Assembly: GCF_001425685.1 (NCBI RefSeq)
Contig: NZ_LMCY01000004.1
Coordinates: 541-64,540, forward strand
Origin: Massilia sp. Root335
Lineage (GTDB): Bacteria > Pseudomonadota > Gammaproteobacteria > Burkholderiales > Burkholderiaceae_D
Length of the DNA stretch: 64,000 nucleotides
Reading direction: 5' to 3'
Made by a program: the position numbers and the translations under genes. This document shows positions 25,851-36,629 of this stretch, piece by piece; position 1 is the first letter of the stretch; each line of letters starts with the position of its first letter. Below the pieces are notes generated by a model that ran no database searches, had not been told where the DNA came from, and saw nothing but the letters and a program-made list of their open reading frames with translations.

Positions 25851-28390
25851 TGCTGCGCTCCTTTATTGACGAAGGCGCTGCGCTGCTTCGCACGTTTTTT
25901 CAGGCATTCCAGACAAATTTCTTTAGGAAGCGTTGGAAGTGGGTAAGCCATGGTCTTCGGGCCCGGCACGGAAAAATCGGAAGTGTGACTGATACGCTTG
26001 CCGCTCGTCATGTCGGTAATCCCTGAGCCATTGATCTTGATCGCAGAGCCGTCGGCGCCGATCACGATCTCTTTTTTTGCGAAGATTTCGATCCGGTCGG
26101 TGGTCGATAAAAGCCGCAACACCTTCTCCGCAATGATGTCGATGTCCCCACTTTGGGCTTGAATTTCGACTTTTCCTTTCCCAGCAAACAGCTTGATACC
26201 GGCGCTGTAGGCGAACAAGCTGATTTTTTCCTTAATGCTCGCTATCAGACTCTTGCCAACGGCCAAGTTGGTATCGGCGCCGGAGGACATCGTCACCTGA
26301 TCGCTGCTGTGGATATGGGTGCTTTGGGGCGTACTCAGCCCGATGCCGGCGGGCGAGGCGATCAGCAGTATGGGATCGGTAAAACGGTTGGCCTGCTCTT
26401 GGTCTTGGTCCGTCCCGCTGTACTGCGCCTGGGTAGCATCGATGAATTTCTGGAGTGCTTCCTGTCCTGGCAGCGCCGCGGCATTGGACCTCTCGGCGAC
26501 TTCCGACAGGTTTTTAGTGAGCTCCTGCGCCTCCTTGAGCTGGTCGCGCGCCTCGCGGACGTCCAGCTGCGTACCTTTCGGCCCAGGGCGGCCGTAGGTA
26601 CCGATGTACAGTCCCTTTTGTGTCGTAATAGCGCCGTAGGCATCCGAATTGAGCGCAAAACCGGAACCGTAAAAGCCCGAACGGTTGTTTCCGTGTTGGC
26701 CAATCAGATAACCAAGACTGAGCTGTGCGTTGGTATGACTACTGAACAGTTGTACCCGGTTTTGCTCGGAGGTGTCATCCATCACAAGCTGATTAAATCC
26801 GGCGCCTTTGTATTCTTTTGACTTGTAGCCGGACAGGCGGCCGTTGCTATGCCAATGCGGTGCCTGCTCTCCGTTGTAAATGCGCCCCGTAATGATCGGA
26901 CGGTCAGGGTCTCCGTCAAGGAAGGTGATAATCACTTCCTGGCCAATGCGGGGAACATGGACTGCGCCCCACCCTTCGCCCGCATTTGGATAGCTGACAC
27001 GTACCCAGCAAGACGCCTTTTCGTTGCCGGAATTGAGCCGGTCCCAGTGAAAGCGCACCTTCACCCGGTTCAAGTGATCGGTATAGATTTCCTCACTAGC
27101 AGGTCCCACCACGATCGCAGTCTGCGCATGCATGGACGGCTTGGCGTGGGTGAACGGGCTGCGGTATTCCACGATGCGGCGCTGCACTTCGAAACGGTTG
27201 AAACAGTGTCCGGTGCGGCTATTCTCTACAGTCGAGTCCGCGCTATCGAGGCCGGCCAGTCCGGCTTCTGCTGAAAATTTGAGCAGCCGACCTTTCAGGC
27301 TGCCCGAAAACTCCTTCTGCGTCCTTGACAGTGGCAGGTTATTTTCGATGGACCATTCAACATTTAAAACCACGAACTCGCGGGCTTCATCGACGACCTC
27401 ATTATGGTCCGGATGGTTGATGAGCGTGAACCAACTGCCCACTGGCAAATAACGCACGCCCGACGTACCGAAAAACCGTTTGGCGCGAGACTCCCACTCC
27501 TCCACACGTACGCGCGACTGTTCGGTGCTATGTGTAAGACCCGAGTTTGTGTAGGCACCGGTATATTCGTAGACCTCCAGCTGCGACGGAATACGGCCGT
27601 GGTCTGGAAAAATCTGCATGCCGTTCTCGTTAATGTTGCGCGGCGCTTTGTAGTCGAACGTCTTCGTTGAAAGCTGGCTGTTCAACAGTCTGCGTGCAGC
27701 ACCCCATTGGACAATCTTATTGATCTCGTCGGTGATGCCAGCGCGATGGAACGCGATCTCGACGGGCTGGAGCGGCATCAGACTGCGCACGGAATCCGTG
27801 ATGATCCACTCGTGGCCGCGGCCGTCCGGCTCCTGCCGGATATATCCGTACCAGCCTTCGCTCTCCATCATGCGCATGACGAAGTGCCAGTCGGTTTCAT
27901 ATTGTGTGCAATAAGAACGGGACCGCACCGGCCGGTTCAGTTCGAATCTAAATCGGCCTCGGCATTGAGGATGGCCGTCCAGAACGGCGGCGATGATTTG
28001 CTCGGCATTTTTATCCTGCCAGATGCGCGCGTCTTTGCGAAACTTGAGGAAGTGGAGGCAGCTCGCAAACCCGATCTGATACGCCGTCAGCTCCCCGTCA
28101 CTGCCTAGCTTTTTGGCCGTGTGTACATATCCATGAACCGGTAGATAGCCGGCATCAGTCTGTAGTATCCAAAGCGTGACTTCCCCGGCGATCAACTGCT
28201 TGAGTTCGATATCGTCGTCGAGCGACAGCAGGTCGACAGTGTAGTCAGATCCTTCGCTGATGCGGTCGAACCCATGAGCCCGTCGCGGCAACAAGGTATC
28301 GGGTCCGAGCGGAGTGTCGAGCTTCAGCAGCCGCTTTTCCTGACCGATTTTTCCAAACAATCTGCCCACAACTTGCGTCGATTCACCCAT
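25847..28390 (-). CDS. vgrG: T6SS VgrG spike protein
   Basis: An 847-residue VgrG. The gp27-like N-terminal half (TLLPRRAHGFDRISEGSDYTVDLLS onwards, with DWHFVMRMMESEGWYGYI) is followed by the gp5 OB-fold region (YTDHLNRVKVRFHWDR, then CWVRVSYPNAGEGWGAVHVPRIGQEVIITFLDGDPDRPIITGRIYN). A DUF2345 beta-helix region comes next (about residues 650-800). A short C-terminal tail has two cysteines in CLECLKK. No catalytic extension is seen, so this is a structural spike that carries Tle1 through the DUF4123 adaptor. It is the first gene of the cassette; the 214 bases upstream (28391-28604) contain no gene I can support and probably the promoter. Confidence 0.95.
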   Translation of the reverse strand: MGESTQVVGRLFGKIGQEKRLLKLDTPLGPDTLLPRRAHGFDRISEGSDYTVDLLSLDDDIELKQLIAGEVTLWILQTDAGYLPVHGYVHTAKKLGSDGELTAYQIGFASCLHFLKFRKDARIWQDKNAEQIIAAVLDGHPQCRGRFRFELNRPVRSRSYCTQYETDWHFVMRMMESEGWYGYIRQEPDGRGHEWIITDSVRSLMPLQPVEIAFHRAGITDEINKIVQWGAARRLLNSQLSTKTFDYKAPRNINENGMQIFPDHGRIPSQLEVYEYTGAYTNSGLTHSTEQSRVRVEEWESRAKRFFGTSGVRYLPVGSWFTLINHPDHNEVVDEAREFVVLNVEWSIENNLPLSRTQKEFSGSLKGRLLKFSAEAGLAGLDSADSTVENSRTGHCFNRFEVQRRIVEYRSPFTHAKPSMHAQTAIVVGPASEEIYTDHLNRVKVRFHWDRLNSGNEKASCWVRVSYPNAGEGWGAVHVPRIGQEVIITFLDGDPDRPIITGRIYNGEQAPHWHSNGRLSGYKSKEYKGAGFNQLVMDDTSEQNRVQLFSSHTNAQLSLGYLIGQHGNNRSGFYGSGFALNSDAYGAITTQKGLYIGTYGRPGPKGTQLDVREARDQLKEAQELTKNLSEVAERSNAAALPGQEALQKFIDATQAQYSGTDQDQEQANRFTDPILLIASPAGIGLSTPQSTHIHSSDQVTMSSGADTNLAVGKSLIASIKEKISLFAYSAGIKLFAGKGKVEIQAQSGDIDIIAEKVLRLLSTTDRIEIFAKKEIVIGADGSAIKINGSGITDMTSGKRISHTSDFSVPGPKTMAYPLPTLPKEICLECLKKRAKQRSAFVNKGAQQ

Positions 28391-28604
28391 CTGATCCGAC
28401 TCCTGTTCAACTCAATGCATCGACATATCGTCGACAAGGATGCCTTGCAAAAAGTTCAGAACTCATCGGAAATACGTGCCGCGCAGTAACGATGAGCCGT
28501 GCAAATGTAAATCCATTGCCTCGGCAACATCTTGACGTAGCTCTTATTCGCGGCCCAGCTGCAACTGTGGAAATCCCTGCTAGCTCTGCAGGGCGTGTAC
28601 GACT

Positions 28605-28928
28605 TTAGCGGCTATCCACCTGCACCCCACACTCCTCCAGCCGCACTCGCGTCTTGCTGTGCTCGTCAACAGTGACCGTGATATCGACAAAGCTGCCCGG
28701 CTTCATGCTGTCACACGGCACGCGCAAGTGGTATTGGCCCGGCTTGACATCCACCGGCTGGCCGCGTCGTGCGATGGCGTCGGCCAAATCTCCCGCCTGC
28801 ACGCGCTCGAAAAAGCGCGGCTGCGCGTGCTCGGGCGGGTCTTTCTCGACCGTGACTTCGGCCGCTACGGCCGTGACTGCCGCGTTCAACAGCGCGGCGA
28901 CGAGGACAATCCTGCGGCACGTGGTCAT
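28605..28928 (-). CDS. Small secreted hypothetical protein
   Basis: A 107-residue protein with a signal peptide (MTTCRRIVLVAALLNAAVTAVAAE) and a mature domain of about 84 residues. It has one Cys pair candidate (PCDSM and EECGV) that could form a disulphide in the periplasm. I recognise no family. An AAGGAG ribosome site lies seven bases before the ATG. The divergent 275-base gap to ychJ is distinctly AT-rich (runs such as TTTATATAATAAATAA near 28962-28977), probably promoter DNA for this gene. Confidence 0.7.
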   Translation of the reverse strand: MTTCRRIVLVAALLNAAVTAVAAEVTVEKDPPEHAQPRFFERVQAGDLADAIARRGQPVDVKPGQYHLRVPCDSMKPGSFVDITVTVDEHSKTRVRLEECGVQVDSR

Positions 28929-29203
28929 GGCGAGCTCCTTCAGTAATCGATATATTGCATTTTATATAATAAATAACCGGTTTGTGCCATTCTTGCATCA
29001 GTTTCCGGCGCAAGAACACGGAATAGTTGTAGAACAGCCATCCCTAGCACGACGATACAAAAATTTTCTCCGCCCATTTAATGGGCAGTTCATTTATTTT
29101 CGGCAAAAGATCTGCACAGATGCATTAATTGTCACGCATCTTCCGCTATCCCGCATTGCAGTCCCGCTCACCCTGGCGCTGGAAATGGCGGATAATTGCC
29201 GCC

Positions 29204-29647
29204 ATGTCTACTCCTGCGAAGCCTCTTCCCTGTCCTTGCGGCGGCCCGTCGATCATGCGCTGCTGCGGCCCCTTCATCGCCGGCGCGGAACTGCCGCCGA
29301 CGGCCGAAGTACTGATGCGATCCCGCTACACGGCGTTCGTGATGCGGGACGAGGCTTACCTGCGCGCCACGTGGCATTCGAGCACGCGGCCGACGGAACC
29401 GATCATCGACCAAAATCAAAAGGTTCAGTGGCTCGGACTTGAGATAAAATCTGCTTTACGTTTACGTCAACGTAAAGCAGACCTGCCGGACAATCCCAAC
29501 GAGGACACCGTCGAATTCGTCGCCCGCTTCCGCGTCCACGGCCGCGCCCACCGGTTGCATGAAGTCAGCCGCTTCGTGCGCGAGCCGGACCCGGCCGTGG
29601 GCGGCAAGATGCGATGGTTCTATGTGGACGGCAGCTTCCCTGAATAA
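29204..29647 (+). CDS. ychJ: YchJ-family protein (UPF0225, SEC-C-like metal-binding N-terminus)
   Basis: A 147-residue YchJ-like protein. The N-terminal Cys cluster [15 protein letters not shown] matches the zinc-binding motif of the family, followed by [28 protein letters not shown], the hallmark NTF2-like opening. The C-terminal half ([25 protein letters not shown] and MRWFYVDG) is typical. Cellular role unknown. I chose the ATG at 29204 because it opens directly on the Cys cluster. The coding sequence contains a perfect 12-base inverted repeat at 29450-29481 (see separate entry). Confidence 0.9.
   Translation: MSTPAKPLPCPCGGPSIMRCCGPFIAGAELPPTAEVLMRSRYTAFVMRDEAYLRATWHSSTRPTEPIIDQNQKVQWLGLEIKSALRLRQRKADLPDNPNEDTVEFVARFRVHGRAHRLHEVSRFVREPDPAVGGKMRWFYVDGSFPE
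29450..29481. other. Perfect 12-base inverted repeat inside ychJ
   Basis: Arms TCTGCTTTACGT (29450-29461) and ACGTAAAGCAGA (29470-29481) are separated by eight bases that themselves contain TTACGT. The region is AT-richer than the rest of the gene and encodes a Leu/Arg/Lys-rich segment ([10 protein letters not shown]). It could form a strong mRNA hairpin, be a small insertion, or be a binding site. No U-run follows, so it is not an intrinsic terminator. Confidence 0.75.
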
Positions 29648-29687
29648 AACCGCGCCACAAGCCGCGACCAGCAGGAGACAGGATCCG

Positions 29688-31295
29688 ATGCCCCAGATCG
29701 ACACGAAACTCAACCCGCGCAGCGAAGACTTCAAAGCCAACGCCGCCGCCATGCAAACCCTCGTCGACGACCTGCGCGCCAAGGTGGCGCAGGTCGCCAA
29801 AGGTGGTGGCGAGGCCGCGTGCGCGAAGCACGTCGCGCGCGGAAAACTGCTGCCGCGCGAGCGCGTGCAGATGCTGCTCGATCCGGGCACCCCATTCCTC
29901 GAGTTTTCCCAGATGGCCGCGTACGCGATGTATGACGACGCGGCGCCGGCCGCCGGCATCATCACGGGCATCGGCCGCGTGGCGGGCCAGGAGTGCGTGA
30001 TCGTCTGTAACGACGCCACCGTCAAAGGCGGCACGTATTACCCGATCACGGTGAAAAAACACCTGCGCGCGCAGGAGATCGCCGAGCAGAACAACCTCCC
30101 TTGCCTCTACCTCGTCGACTCGGGTGGCGCCAATCTGCCGAACCAGGACGACGTGTTCCCCGACCGCGACCATTTTGGACGCATCTTTTATAACCAGGCG
30201 AATTTGTCGAGCAAGGGCATCCCGCAGATCGCCGTCGTGATGGGCTCCTGCACCGCGGGCGGCGCGTACGTGCCGGCGATGAGCGACGAATCCATCATCG
30301 TCAAGGAACAGGGCACGATCTTCCTGGGCGGCCCGCCGCTCGTGAAGGCGGCGACGGGCGAAGTCGTCACGGCGGAAGATCTGGGCGGCGGCGACGTGCA
30401 CACGCGATTGTCCGGCGTCGCGGACCACCTCGCGCAGGACGACACGCACGCGCTGGCGCTGGCGCGCACGATCGTGTCGAACCTGAACCGCACCAAGCCG
30501 CAACAGGGCGCGTTGCGCGAATCGCAAGAACCGAAATATGCAGCCGAAGAGCTGTACGGCGTCATCCCGGTCGATACCCGCAAGCCGTTCGACGTGCGCG
30601 AAGTCATCGCCCGCATCGTCGACGGCAGCGTCTTCGACGAATTCAAGGCCAGGTACGGCACGACGCTCGTCTGCGGCTTCGCCCACATCTACGGCATGAA
30701 GGTCGGGATCATCGCCAACAACGGCATCCTGTTCTCGGAATCGGCACTGAAGGGCACGCACTTCATCGAGCTGTGCTGCCAACGCAAGATCCCGCTCGTC
30801 TTCCTGCAGAACATCACCGGCTTCATGGTCGGCCGCAAGTACGAGAACGAGGGCATCGCCCGCAACGGCGCCAAGATGGTCACCGCCGTCGCGACGGCAG
30901 CGGTCCCGAAATTCACGGTGATCATCGGCGGCAGCTTCGGCGCCGGCAACTACGGCATGTGCGGCCGCGCGTTTTCCCCGCGCTTCCTGTGGATGTGGCC
31001 AAATGCGCGCATCTCCGTGATGGGCGGCGACCAGGCGGCATCGGTGCTGGCGACCGTCAAGCGCGACGGCATCGAAGCCCGCGGCGGCCAGTGGAGCGCG
31101 GACGAAGAAGCCGCCTTTAAACAGCCGATCAAGGACCAGTACGAACACCAGGGCCACCCGTACTACGCCACCGCGCGCCTGTGGGACGACGGCGTCATCG
31201 ATCCGGCCGACACGCGCATGGTGCTGGGCCTGGGACTCTCGGCCGCGCTGAACGCGCCGATCGAGGACACGAAGTTCGGCGTGTTCCGCATGTGA
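29688..31295 (+). CDS. liuB: Methylcrotonyl-CoA carboxylase, carboxyltransferase (beta) subunit
   Basis: A 535-residue carboxyltransferase, the usual length of MCC beta. With the biotinylated alpha subunit it converts 3-methylcrotonyl-CoA to 3-methylglutaconyl-CoA in leucine breakdown. Crotonase-fold motifs are present: [69 protein letters not shown], and the biotin-binding half [23 protein letters not shown]. The [16 protein letters not shown] block is typical of MCC rather than propionyl-CoA carboxylase. The ATG at 29688 follows an AGGAGACAGG site. The hydratase gene follows after 11 bases. Confidence 0.95.
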   Translation: MPQIDTKLNPRSEDFKANAAAMQTLVDDLRAKVAQVAKGGGEAACAKHVARGKLLPRERVQMLLDPGTPFLEFSQMAAYAMYDDAAPAAGIITGIGRVAGQECVIVCNDATVKGGTYYPITVKKHLRAQEIAEQNNLPCLYLVDSGGANLPNQDDVFPDRDHFGRIFYNQANLSSKGIPQIAVVMGSCTAGGAYVPAMSDESIIVKEQGTIFLGGPPLVKAATGEVVTAEDLGGGDVHTRLSGVADHLAQDDTHALALARTIVSNLNRTKPQQGALRESQEPKYAAEELYGVIPVDTRKPFDVREVIARIVDGSVFDEFKARYGTTLVCGFAHIYGMKVGIIANNGILFSESALKGTHFIELCCQRKIPLVFLQNITGFMVGRKYENEGIARNGAKMVTAVATAAVPKFTVIIGGSFGAGNYGMCGRAFSPRFLWMWPNARISVMGGDQAASVLATVKRDGIEARGGQWSADEEAAFKQPIKDQYEHQGHPYYATARLWDDGVIDPADTRMVLGLGLSAALNAPIEDTKFGVFRM

Positions 31296-31306
31296 GGAGA
31301 ATGAAT

Positions 31307-32092
31307 ATGGACTATCAGACTCTCACCGTCACGATCACGGACCGCATCGGCCAGGTCACGCTCGACCGCCCGGACGTGCGCAACGCGTTCAACGAACAAA
31401 GCATCGCCGAACTGGCCCTCGCCTTCGACGAGCTGGGACGCAACGAACTCGTACGCGCCATCGTGCTGGCCGCGAACGGCCCCGCGTTCTGCGCCGGCGC
31501 GGACCTGAACTGGATGAAAAAGATGGCGGGTTATTCGGACAGCGAAAACCGCGCCGACGCCATGCGCCTCGCCGACATGCTGCGCACGATTTATGTCTGC
31601 CCGAAGCCCGTCGTGGCGAAGGTGCAGGGCGATTGCTACGCCGGCGGCATGGGCCTCGTGGCCGCGTGCGACGTCGTCGTGGCCGTCGACACGGCGAACT
31701 TCTGCCTGTCCGAAGTGAAGCTGGGCCTGATCCCCGCGACGATCTCGCCGTATGTGATCAAGGCGATGGGAGAACAGGCCGCGCGCCGCTACTTCATTAC
31801 CGCCGAACGCTTCGATGCGAACGAAGCCCGGCGCATCGGCTTCGTGCACGAGACCGTGCCGGCGGAAGAACTGGACACGCAGGTCGCGGCCATCGTGCAG
31901 GCGCTGGCCAACAACAGCCCGAACGCGGTGCGCGAAGCAAAACAACTCGTGCGCGAGATCGTCGGCCAGAGCGTGACCGAAGCGCTGCTGGAAGACACGG
32001 CGAATCGCATCGCCGGCATCCGCGCATCGCTCGAAGGACGCGAAGGGGTCGCGTCCTTCCTCGAAAAACGCCGGCCTTCGTGGCTGGAATAG
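31307..32092 (+). CDS. liuC: Methylglutaconyl-CoA hydratase (enoyl-CoA hydratase family)
   Basis: A 261-residue crotonase-family enzyme. It probably hydrates 3-methylglutaconyl-CoA to HMG-CoA, judging by its position directly after MCC beta. The oxyanion-hole segments AFCAGADLNWMKKM and GDCYAGGMGLVAACDVVVA are intact, and the acidic catalytic region FCLSEVKLGLIPATISPYVIKAMG matches liuC/AUH-like members. I chose the ATG at 31307 rather than 31301 because GAGGAG is seven bases upstream of 31307 and too close to 31301. Confidence 0.92.
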   Translation: MDYQTLTVTITDRIGQVTLDRPDVRNAFNEQSIAELALAFDELGRNELVRAIVLAANGPAFCAGADLNWMKKMAGYSDSENRADAMRLADMLRTIYVCPKPVVAKVQGDCYAGGMGLVAACDVVVAVDTANFCLSEVKLGLIPATISPYVIKAMGEQAARRYFITAERFDANEARRIGFVHETVPAEELDTQVAAIVQALANNSPNAVREAKQLVREIVGQSVTEALLEDTANRIAGIRASLEGREGVASFLEKRRPSWLE

Positions 32093-32114
32093 CACGACCC
32101 GATAGGAATCGACA

Positions 32115-33455
32115 TTGAAGCAGACCACCTCCAACGACTGGATCGCGCGCAGCCTGCGCAGCGTCTGGCATCCATGCACGCAAATGCAGCACCACGAAGA
32201 GGTGCCGCTGATCGCCGTCAGCCACGCCAAGGGGCCGTGGTTGTACGACCATGAAGGCCGGCGCTACCTGGACGGCATCAGTTCGTGGTGGGTGAATCTG
32301 TTCGGCCACGCCAACCCGCGCATCAACGCGGCATTGAAGGACCAGCTGGACAAGCTCGAACACGCGATGCTCGCCGGTTTTACGCATGAACCGGTGATCG
32401 AGTTGTCCGAGCAGCTCGCCGCCCTGACAGGCCAGCAGCTGGGCCATGCGTTCTATGCATCCGACGGCGCATCGGCCGTCGAGATCGCGCTGAAAATGAG
32501 TTTCCATTACTGGCGCAACGCCGGCTTCGCGGACAAGCAGGAATTCGTCTGCCTGCAGGGTTCCTACCACGGCGAGACCGTCGGCGCCCTGGGCGTCACC
32601 GACGTCGCGCTGTTCAAGGATGCCTACGGCCCGCTGCTGCGCGCCGCGCGCACCGTCACGTCGCCGGATGCGCGCAACGCCGTCGACGGCGAGTCCGCGC
32701 AGGACGTCGCGCTGCGCGCCGCGCAAGATGTCGAGACGCTGTTCGCGGAACGGGGCGACAAGATCGCCGCCATCATCGTCGAGCCGCTGGTGCAGTGCGC
32801 GACGGGCATGGCGATGCACGACCCGCTGTACCTGCAGCGCCTGCGCGAGCTGTGCGACAAGTACCACGTGCACCTGATCGCCGACGAGATCGCGGTCGGG
32901 TGCGGGCGCACCGGGACGTTCTTCGCCTGCGAGCAGGCTGCCATCTGGCCCGACTTCATGTGCCTGTCGAAGGGCATCAGCGGCGGCTACCTGCCGCTGT
33001 CGCTGGTGCTCACCACCGACAAGGTCTACGAGGCGTTCTACAGCGAAGACATCACGCGCGGCTTCCTGCACTCGCACTCGTACACGGGCAATGCGCTGGC
33101 CTGCCGCGCGGCGCTCGCCACCTTGCAGATCTTCCGGGAAGACGATGTGCTGAACAAGAATCGCGAGACCGCCACGCGCCTGATGACGGAACTGGCCCCG
33201 CTGCTGGACCACCGGCGCGTGACGAACTTCCGCCAGCGCGGCATGATCCTCGCGTTCGACGCGGTCGAACCGGATGCTGCGCGCGCGTCGACGTTCGCAC
33301 GGCGCTTCTTTACCAGCGCGGTGGAAAACGAACTGCTGCTGCGCCCCATCGGCCGCACGGTGTACCTGATGCCGCCGTACGTGCTGGACGAGGAAGAACT
33401 CGTGGGCCTGGCCGCACGCACGCGCAAGGTGTTCGAGACGGTGATCGCGGAGTGA
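32115..33455 (+). CDS. bioA: Adenosylmethionine-8-amino-7-oxononanoate aminotransferase
   Basis: A 446-residue class III aminotransferase that makes 7,8-diaminopelargonate from 8-amino-7-oxononanoate using S-adenosylmethionine and PLP. BioA-specific features are [19 protein letters not shown] at the N-terminus, the [13 protein letters not shown] motif, the [19 protein letters not shown] block and the PLP lysine in [14 protein letters not shown]. It starts with TTG at 32115, preceded by AGGA, 22 bases after the hydratase stop; no ATG fits the conserved N-terminus. It is the first of four biotin genes inserted between the MCC beta and alpha genes. Confidence 0.95.
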   Translation: MKQTTSNDWIARSLRSVWHPCTQMQHHEEVPLIAVSHAKGPWLYDHEGRRYLDGISSWWVNLFGHANPRINAALKDQLDKLEHAMLAGFTHEPVIELSEQLAALTGQQLGHAFYASDGASAVEIALKMSFHYWRNAGFADKQEFVCLQGSYHGETVGALGVTDVALFKDAYGPLLRAARTVTSPDARNAVDGESAQDVALRAAQDVETLFAERGDKIAAIIVEPLVQCATGMAMHDPLYLQRLRELCDKYHVHLIADEIAVGCGRTGTFFACEQAAIWPDFMCLSKGISGGYLPLSLVLTTDKVYEAFYSEDITRGFLHSHSYTGNALACRAALATLQIFREDDVLNKNRETATRLMTELAPLLDHRRVTNFRQRGMILAFDAVEPDAARASTFARRFFTSAVENELLLRPIGRTVYLMPPYVLDEEELVGLAARTRKVFETVIAE

Positions 33456-33457
33456 AC

Positions 33458-34645
33458 ATGGATTTGATCGACAAGGTCCGCGCCCAGCTGGACGAACTGG
33501 AAAGCCGCAGCCTGACCCGGCAGCGGCGCACGGCGGACACGCCCTGCGCGCCGCGCCAGGTCGTCGACGGCCGCGACCTGCTCGCGTTCTGCAGCAACGA
33601 CTACCTGGGCCTGGCGGCGCATCCGCGCGTCGTGGAAGCGCTGCGGGAAGGCGCCGCGTTGTATGGCGCCGGCAGCGGCGCGTCGCACCTCGTGTCGGGC
33701 CACAGCCGCGCCCACGCGCAGCTGGAAGAGAGACTCGCCGCGTTCGAAGCGCCGCATCTCGAATCCGCCCGCGCGCTGTATTTCTGCACCGGCTACATGG
33801 CGAACCTCGCCGTGCTGACGGGGCTGGGCAGCGCACCGGATGCGATGATCTTTTCGGAAGCGCTGAACCACGCATCCCTGATCGACGGCGCCCGCCTCGC
33901 GCGCGCGGGCGTGACCGTGTACCCGCACGGGGACGTGGCCGCGCTGGACGCGCAGCTGGCCGCGAGCGCCGCGCCGGTAAAAATCGTCGCCACGGACAGC
34001 GTGTTCAGCATGGACGGCGACCTCGCCCCGCTGCCCGCCCTGCTCGCGCTGTGCGAACGGCATGGCGCCTGGCTCGTGGTCGACGATGCGCACGGCTTCG
34101 GCGTGCTGGGACAACGGGGACGCGGCGCGCTCGAACATTTCGGTCTGCGCTCACCGAACCTGGTCTACATCGGCACGCTGGGCAAGGCGGCCGGCGTGGG
34201 CGGCGCATTCATCGCCGCGCACGAGGACGTGATCGAACTGATGATCCAGCGCGCGCGGCCCTACATCTACACGACGGCCGCCGCGCCCGCGCTCGCGCAT
34301 GCGCTGCTGGCGAGCGTGGACATCATCGAAAGCGACGAGGGCGAGCAGCGCCGCGCCCATCTGCGCGCGCTGATCGCGCAACTGGACGACGGCCTGCGCC
34401 TGGAGCGCTGGCAGCGCCCGGCGTCGACGACGGCGATCCAGCCCATCATCATCGGCGCCAACGACGAGGCGATGGCGGCGGCGGCGCGCCTGCACGGGCA
34501 GGGCCTGTGGGTGCCGGCGATCCGGCCGCCGACCGTGGCGGTGGGCACGGCGCGCCTGCGCGTGACCTTGTCCGCCGCGCATACCGAACAAGACGTCGCG
34601 CAGCTGACGGCTGCGCTCAACCAGCTCGAAAGGACGTGGGCATGA
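33458..34645 (+). CDS. bioF: 8-amino-7-oxononanoate synthase
   Basis: A 395-residue PLP enzyme that condenses pimeloyl-ACP/CoA with L-alanine. Family motifs present: [37 protein letters not shown], the [10 protein letters not shown] block, and the PLP lysine in [14 protein letters not shown]. The ATG lies two bases after the bioA stop, and the bioF stop overlaps the bioD start by four bases, so all three are translationally linked. Confidence 0.96.
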   Translation: MDLIDKVRAQLDELESRSLTRQRRTADTPCAPRQVVDGRDLLAFCSNDYLGLAAHPRVVEALREGAALYGAGSGASHLVSGHSRAHAQLEERLAAFEAPHLESARALYFCTGYMANLAVLTGLGSAPDAMIFSEALNHASLIDGARLARAGVTVYPHGDVAALDAQLAASAAPVKIVATDSVFSMDGDLAPLPALLALCERHGAWLVVDDAHGFGVLGQRGRGALEHFGLRSPNLVYIGTLGKAAGVGGAFIAAHEDVIELMIQRARPYIYTTAAAPALAHALLASVDIIESDEGEQRRAHLRALIAQLDDGLRLERWQRPASTTAIQPIIIGANDEAMAAAARLHGQGLWVPAIRPPTVAVGTARLRVTLSAAHTEQDVAQLTAALNQLERTWA

Positions 34646-35460
34646 GCCTGAACGATCCCGAACAACCCGGCGACGCATCCATCGGCACGGCGATACCCGC
34701 ACCGGCCGTGCATGCTGCTCCCGTCGCCGTCCCCGCACCGCTCGCCGCGGAAGGCGTACCGACCCGCTTCGCCTGCTTCGTGACGGGCACGGACACCGAG
34801 ATCGGCAAGACACTGATCTCCAGCGCCATCCTCCATAAACTCGTGCGGCAGGGCGTGCGCGCCTGCGGCATGAAGCCCATCGCGGCCGGCGCCGAGGAAC
34901 GCGACGGCGAGCTGCACAACGACGACGCGGCGATGCTGCGCGCGGCCGGCAACGTGCAGCTGCCACAGCGGATCACGACGCCGTACATGCTGCGCGAACC
35001 GTGCGCTCCGCACATCGCGGCCGCGCTGGAAGGCGTGACCATCGAACCGGTGCCGATCCTGACGGCGTATGCCGAGATCCTCGGCGCCTCCGACGCGACC
35101 GTCGTCGAAGGCGTGGGCGGTTTCTGCGTACCGTTCTCCGACGATTTCGACAGCGCCGATCTCGCCGTACAATTCGGCCTGCCCGTCGTCCTCGTCGTCG
35201 GCATGCGCCTGGGCTGCATCAATCACGCACTGCTCACTGCGGAGGCCGTCGTCGCGCGCGGCCTCGTGCTGGCGGGCTGGGTCGCCAACCAGGTCGACCC
35301 GGACATGCGCTTCGCCGACGAAAACGTCGCGGAGCTCGAACGCCGCCTGCCCGCGCCGCTGCTCGGCCGCGTGCCCCGTCTGGCCGAACCGTCGGCCGCC
35401 GTTGCCGCCGCCCACATCGACCTCGCTGGCCTGCCGGGATGGCCGGCCGTGAAGAATTAA
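34642..35460 (+). CDS. bioD: ATP-dependent dethiobiotin synthetase
   Basis: A 272-residue BioD, which closes the ureido ring of dethiobiotin from diaminopelargonate, CO2 and ATP. The P-loop is [11 protein letters not shown] (about residues 48-58), the substrate motif is [11 protein letters not shown], and [22 protein letters not shown] matches the family. It has an unusual N-terminal extension of about 40 residues rich in Ala and Pro before the P-loop domain. The ATG at 34642 overlaps the bioF stop; a shorter protein starting later cannot be excluded. Confidence 0.94.
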   Translation: MSLNDPEQPGDASIGTAIPAPAVHAAPVAVPAPLAAEGVPTRFACFVTGTDTEIGKTLISSAILHKLVRQGVRACGMKPIAAGAEERDGELHNDDAAMLRAAGNVQLPQRITTPYMLREPCAPHIAAALEGVTIEPVPILTAYAEILGASDATVVEGVGGFCVPFSDDFDSADLAVQFGLPVVLVVGMRLGCINHALLTAEAVVARGLVLAGWVANQVDPDMRFADENVAELERRLPAPLLGRVPRLAEPSAAVAAAHIDLAGLPGWPAVKN

Positions 35461-35496
35461 AGCGAAAACACGCCTCACCAAAACAAGGAATCCGAA

Positions 35497-36525
35497 ATGA
35501 CCCAAGTCGTCACCCTTCACCCGCCGGTCACGCCGGCCTCCCTGCCGCAAGACGCCACGTGGCCGCTGGCCGACGTGCTGGCGCTGTTCGAGCTGCCGCT
35601 GCCGGAACTGATGTTCCGCGCACAGCAGGCGCAGCGCGCCAACTTCCCCGACGGCGACGTCGAACTCGCGACCCTCCTGTCGATCAAGACCGGCGGCTGC
35701 GAGGAAGACTGCGGCTACTGCCCGCAGGCGGCGCGCTACGACACGGGCGTCGAGGCCAAGAAAATCCTCGACCTCGACACGGTGCTGGACGCCGCGCGCG
35801 AAGCGAAGGCCAAGGGCGCGACGCGCTTCTGCATGGGCGCCGCCTGGCGCAGCCCGAAAGAGCGCGACATGGAAAAAGTGGAAGCCATGGTGCGCGGCGT
35901 GAAGGCGCTGGGCATGGAAACGTGCGCCACCCTCGGCATGCTGGAAGAAGGCCAGGCCGAGCAACTGAAGCAGGCGGGCCTGGACTACTACAACCACAAC
36001 ATCGACACCTCGCCCGATTTCTACGGCGACGTGATCTCCACGCGCGAATACCGCGACCGCCTGGACACGCTGGGCCGCGTGCGCACGGCCGGCCTGAAAA
36101 TCTGCTGCGGCGGCATCGTCGGCATGGGCGAGACGCGGGCGCAGCGCGCGGGCCTGATCGCCCAGCTGGCGAACATGAATCCGTATCCGGAATCGGTGCC
36201 CATCAACCATCTCGTGCAGGTCGAGGGCACGCCGATGCACGGCCTGCCGCCGCTGGACCCGATCGAATTCGTGCGCACGATCGCCGTCGCCCGCATCACG
36301 ATGCCTAAGGCACGCGTGCGCCTGTCGGCCGGCCGCCGCGAGCTGGGCGAGGCCGTGCAGGCGATGTGCTTCATGGCCGGCGCCAACTCGATCTTCTACG
36401 GCGACAAGCTGCTCACCACCGACAACCCGGAAGCGGACGACGACCGCAAGCTGCTGGAAAAGCTGGGTCTGAAAACCCGCTCGGCCATGCTGGAGTCGGT
36501 GCAGAAGGAAAGCTGCGGCTGCTGA
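35497..36525 (+). CDS. bioB: Biotin synthase (radical SAM)
   Basis: A 342-residue radical SAM enzyme that inserts sulphur into dethiobiotin. The CxxxCxxC cluster motif is CEEDCGYC, followed by the typical [29 protein letters not shown] and [12 protein letters not shown] motifs that line the active site and the [2Fe-2S] cluster. The C-terminus ends in a Cys-rich SCGC. An ACAAGGAATCC ribosome site precedes the ATG. It is the last biotin gene before the repeat-rich 232-base gap leading to MCC alpha. Confidence 0.97.
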   Translation: MTQVVTLHPPVTPASLPQDATWPLADVLALFELPLPELMFRAQQAQRANFPDGDVELATLLSIKTGGCEEDCGYCPQAARYDTGVEAKKILDLDTVLDAAREAKAKGATRFCMGAAWRSPKERDMEKVEAMVRGVKALGMETCATLGMLEEGQAEQLKQAGLDYYNHNIDTSPDFYGDVISTREYRDRLDTLGRVRTAGLKICCGGIVGMGETRAQRAGLIAQLANMNPYPESVPINHLVQVEGTPMHGLPPLDPIEFVRTIAVARITMPKARVRLSAGRRELGEAVQAMCFMAGANSIFYGDKLLTTDNPEADDDRKLLEKLGLKTRSAMLESVQKESCGC

Positions 36526-36550
36526 GATAAACGGACCGCATACGTCACGC

Positions 36551-36594
36551 GTGGGCACGTTTCATTTGAGGCCCCCGGCCTCAAATGCCCACCC
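36551..36594 (+). repeat. 44-base repeat, left member of an inverted pair
   Basis: This 44-base stretch is identical to the reverse complement of 40843-40886. It contains an internal palindrome (CATTTGAGG, seven-base spacer CCCCCGG, CCTCAAATG at 36563-36587) and GTGGGCAC/GCCCACCC ends that recur in shorter form at 38807 and 46343. It lies between bioB and MCC alpha and could also act as a transcript hairpin. Confidence 0.9.
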
Positions 36595-36629
36595 TACGCC
36601 GCTCAACCAACATCGTCACCGCACAACAA

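Noticed and set aside
21207..28390. A prophage or tailocin remnant
   Set aside because: VgrG, PAAR, DUF4123 and Tle1 together define a T6SS effector cassette; no phage structural or lysis genes are present.
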